Notes under the pieces: generated by a model | Seen by the model: the letters and a program-made list of their open reading frames with translations, nothing else | The model's database searches: none | What the model was told of the DNA's origin: nothing | NCBI RefSeq assembly: GCF_030733205.1 | Contig: NZ_JASHJL010000045.1 | Coordinates: 1-42,828, forward strand | DNA: 42,828 nucleotides | Direction: 5' to 3' | Origin: Mameliella sp. MMSF_3455 | GTDB taxonomy: Bacteria; Pseudomonadota; Alphaproteobacteria; Rhodobacterales; Rhodobacteraceae | Shown here: piece by piece, positions 40,954 through 42,828 of the stretch | How the letters are laid out: every line of letters begins with the position of its first letter | Position numbering within the stretch: position 1 is the first letter of the stretch | Position numbers and translations under genes: made by a program

Positions 40954-41580
40954 ATGTCCCAGCAACAGGTTTATGACGACGCCGGTTTCGGGCGGAAAGT
41001 GCCACGCGGCACCCGCCCGGCCATCGTGGTGGTGGATTTTTCCTACGGGTTCACCGACACGCAATATCCTACCGCCGCCGACATGAGTGCCCAGATCGCC
41101 GCGACCCGCCGGCTGACCGAGGCCGCGCGTGCTGCCGGTTTCCCGGTGATCTACACCACCATCGCCTACCAGCCCTGGGAGGCGGCGACCCTGCCTTGGC
41201 TGCAGAAGGCCACGGGCATGGCCGCGCTCACCGCGGGCTCGCGCCTGGTCGAGATCGACGCCGCCACCGGCATCCGCCCCGAGGATCCGGTGATCGTTAA
41301 GCACGGCGCTTCGGCCTTCCACGGCACCAACCTTGCCGGCCTGCTCACCGGCGCCCGCATCGACACACTGATCGTCACCGGTGCCACGACCTCCGGCTGC
41401 GTCCGCGCCACCGTCGTCGACGCCGTCCAGTCTGGCTTCAACGTCCTCGTCCCCGAAGACTGCTGCGCGGACAGGGCAAAACAACCTCATGACGCAAATC
41501 TGTACGACATCGGACAAAAATACGCCGACGTCACCAACGCAGAGGAAATCCTAGGCTGGATGGAAACCCTTTCCGCCTGA
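40954..41580 (+). CDS. nicF: Maleamate amidohydrolase (NicF), isochorismatase-like cysteine hydrolase
   Basis: A 208-residue cysteine hydrolase that converts maleamate to maleate and ammonia. The triad is Asp28 (VVVDFSYGF), Lys116 (VIVKHGASAF) and Cys149 (TTSGCVRAT), each within one position of the Asp29/Lys117/Cys150 described for NicF. The N-terminus YDDAGFGRKVPRG is typical of the NicF/N-carbamoylsarcosine-amidase branch. GGAG precedes ATG 40954. It lies 86 bp after nicX and ends the island; a hairpin follows at 41662-41686. Confidence 0.89.
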   Translation: MSQQQVYDDAGFGRKVPRGTRPAIVVVDFSYGFTDTQYPTAADMSAQIAATRRLTEAARAAGFPVIYTTIAYQPWEAATLPWLQKATGMAALTAGSRLVEIDAATGIRPEDPVIVKHGASAFHGTNLAGLLTGARIDTLIVTGATTSGCVRATVVDAVQSGFNVLVPEDCCADRAKQPHDANLYDIGQKYADVTNAEEILGWMETLSA

Positions 41581-41661
41581 ATGACGCAGATAGTCACCAA
41601 GAAAATGGCACGCGAAAAGCGCCTATTTTTGCAGCCGGATTTCGCATGCTTTGCAAAGGAA

Positions 41662-41686
41662 AACAGCCCCGGAACTCGGGGCTGTT
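41662..41686. terminator. Terminator-like hairpin after nicF; the rest of 41581-41914 is non-coding
   Basis: AACAGCCCCG (41662-41671) and CGGGGCTGTT (41677-41686) make a perfect 10-bp stem with a GAACT loop. The plus strand lacks a U-tract, but the minus strand reads TTTTCC directly after the stem, so it could work in that direction or both. The 334-bp stretch 41581-41914 shows no convincing gene: a short open frame at 41651-41866 lacks a ribosome site and overlaps this hairpin. Its right end probably contains the left edge of the IS3-type element. Confidence 0.6.
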
Positions 41687-41914
41687 CCGACGTGTGAAGG
41701 GATCGCCGAAAGTCGCAGTCATCGGGTCATGGTTGTAGACTCGCTTGGGCTTTTCGGGCTCTTTCAACCATGTGTTCGCGTCCGAGACCGTCTGTACCTT
41801 GGTTGCCGGGTCGTGCCGGGTGTTCTCGTGTTTCTGACGTTATCCCTACCGGACAGATCGGCGTGATTGCATTACGGAGGATTTCTGGTTCATCGAACCC
41901 ATTATGGGGCGAAG

Positions 41915-42268
41915 ATGAACAAGAAATCCAGAACATCGAAGGACGCCGCTGGCAAGCTGGTCAGGGGCATCATACGCAAGACCTGCAAGCATTACTCGGC
42001 CGAAGAGAAGATCAGGATCGTCCTGGCTGGCCTGCGGGACGAGGAAAGCATCGCCGCGCCGTGTCGCTGCGAGGGGATTGCCGAGAGCCTGTACCATTCC
42101 TGGTCCAAAGCGTTCCTCGAGGCAGGGAAGGCCAGACTGTCGGGCGACACCGCACGTCAGGCGACGGCGCCCGAGGTCAAGGAATTGCGGTCGGAATCTG
42201 CTGCCCTGAAGGAGGTGGTCGCCGAGTTGACGCTCGAGAACCGGCTGCTCAAAAAATGCATGATCGGC
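41915..42268 (+). pseudogene. IS3-family transposase orfA, truncated by an IS21-type insertion
   Basis: From ATG 41915 (ACGGAGG about 40 bp upstream; start not certain) about 118 codons encode an IS3-type OrfA: HTH region KHYSAEEKIRIVLAGLRDEESIA, then GIAESLYHSWSKAFLEAGK and a leucine-zipper-like tail (EVKELRSESAALKEVVAELTLENRLLKKCMIG). The coding match ends at about 42266, where the sequence changes to TGTCAATCGG and IS21-type end sequence. The frame stays open by chance through the antisense of istB to the window edge, so no stop is seen. OrfB and the right end are missing here, perhaps displaced beyond the inserted element. Confidence 0.75.
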
Positions 42269-42828
42269 TGTCAATCGGGAGGCAATCTTGCCCCCTTATC
42301 GGCGCCGAAAATTGATCCCCTCGGAGCTGAGCTGGCCCGGCGCTGCGTAGTCCTCACACAGCGCAGCCGTATCGGGCCCGCGGGTTCTCGGTCATTCACG
42401 GGTCTTGAAGCGCCAGCTCTCGTTGCCGGTTTCGAGGATGTCACAGTGATGGGTCAGCCGGTCGAGGAGCGCGGTTGTCATCTTGGCGTCGCCAAAGACC
42501 GAAGGCCATTCCCCGAAGTCGAGATTGGTTGTCACGATGATCGAGGTGCGTTCGTAGAGGCGGCTGATGAGATGGAACAGCAACTGGCCGCCGGTCTGGG
42601 CGAAGGGAAGGTAGCCAAGCTCGTCAAGGATCAGGAAGTCGAGGCGGCACAGCAGGTCTGCGGTGCGCCCCTGCCGGTCGGCACGAGCTTCGGCATCGAG
42701 CTTGTTCACCAAGTCCACGGCATTAAAGAACCGCCCTCGTTTGCCTCGCCGGATGCAGGCCCGGGCGATGCTCACAGCAAGGTGGGATTTGCCGGTCCCG
42801 GTGCCGCCGATGAGCACAACATTGCGCT
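42269..42828 (-). mobile_element. IS21-family insertion sequence, right-end part
   Basis: The element begins at about 42269 with TGTCAATCGG, immediately after the broken orfA, and extends off the window. The TG terminus and the GCGCCGAAAATTGATCCCC stretch at 42301-42319 resemble IS21-family right-end repeats. It carries istB on the minus strand; istA would be further right. The target duplication cannot be seen because the other end is outside. Confidence 0.7.
42392..42828 (-). CDS. istB: IstB, ATP-binding helper of IS21 transposition, N-terminus off the window
   Basis: An AAA+ ATPase that assists the IstA transposase in target capture. The last 145 or so residues are visible; the frame remains open through [16 protein letters not shown] past position 42828, so the Met at 42817 is internal. 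Seen: Walker [20 protein letters not shown], Walker [15 protein letters not shown], sensor 1 region [20 protein letters not shown], and the typical C-terminal [23 protein letters not shown]. It ends at TGA 42392-42394. About 100 residues are missing at the N-terminus. The visible part is intact, so the element may be active. Confidence 0.93.
   Translation of the reverse strand, partial: RNVVLIGGTGTGKSHLAVSIARACIRRGKRGRFFNAVDLVNKLDAEARADRQGRTADLLCRLDFLILDELGYLPFAQTGGQLLFHLISRLYERTSIIVTTNLDFGEWPSVFGDAKMTTALLDRLTHHCDILETGNESWRFKTRE

Noticed and set aside
41651-41866. 71-codon plus-strand frame after nicF
   Set aside because: No ribosome site, no family, and it contains a 10-bp terminator-like stem.
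42269-42828. Long plus-strand continuation of the IS3 orfA frame to the window end
   Set aside because: After 42266 the frame only reads the antisense of istB; the domain similarity stops at the junction.
1-42828. tRNA, rRNA, CRISPR array, riboswitch or phage genes
   Set aside because: Looked for conserved tRNA arms, repeated spacers, known riboswitch cores and phage structural motifs; none was seen.

Overview
The window is a GC-rich (roughly 60-65% by eye) alphaproteobacterial segment. FnrL-type regulation, several ABC and TTT solute-uptake systems and a sulfur/nitrogen/uronate scavenging gene content suggest Rhodobacterales, probably a marine Roseobacter-group heterotroph. This placement is inference from gene content, not from a marker gene. 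No rRNA, tRNA, CRISPR array or replication origin was seen. It reads as a string of catabolic islands, each with its own regulator and importer, ending on the right in nested insertion sequences.

Left part (1-10093): a truncated peptide-type ABC ATPase gene on the minus strand diverges from a D-cysteine desulfhydrase/ACC-deaminase family gene. A LysR regulator then diverges from a tight operon encoding a HAD-IIA phosphatase, DppB, DppC, a DppA-like binding protein, a calcineurin-like phosphoesterase and a fused DppD-DppF ATPase. Two phosphoester hydrolases built into a peptide/opine-type importer operon suggest uptake of a phosphorylated compound.

Middle part (10319-30193): a uronate regulon. 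A GntR/FCD regulator (with a MATE exporter and a GNAT-like gene behind it) sits between two plus-strand operons. One encodes two Gfo/Idh/MocA dehydrogenases around a D-mannonate dehydratase. The other encodes an AlgS-AlgM1-AlgM2-AlgQ-type oligo-alginate ABC importer, a PL15 exo-oligoalginate lyase, KdgF, two candidate DEH reductases, 2-keto-3-deoxygluconate (KDG) kinase and an RraA-fold putative aldolase. Both operon promoters carry two copies of one motif (CTRGWATACTAGT), similar to the E. coli ExuR/UxuR site, so the two routes to KDG are probably co-controlled and drained by the same KdgK. A DUF475/TerC-like membrane protein, a small coupled ORF and an FMN-dependent 2-hydroxyacid oxidase follow.

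Right part (30460-41580): a pyridine-ring catabolic island. Two MarR regulators, a VanA-like Rieske oxygenase preceded by a perfect FNR box, its FMN/NAD/2Fe-2S reductase, a TctCBA tripartite tricarboxylate transporter and a TetR regulator lead into the complete lower nicotinate pathway: NicX (2,5-dihydroxypyridine dioxygenase), NicD (N-formylmaleamate deformylase), NicF (maleamate amidase) and NicE (maleate isomerase). Active-site residues of all four can be placed. The usual upper-pathway enzymes (NicAB, NicC, HspB) are absent, so the Rieske pair is the candidate new entry route to 2,5-dihydroxypyridine; this is the most interesting hypothesis here.

Right edge (41915-42828): an IS3-type orfA is interrupted by the end of an IS21-family element whose istB runs off the window. 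A recurring pattern is that in all three complete importer operons the binding-protein gene is followed at once by a strong GC stem-loop.
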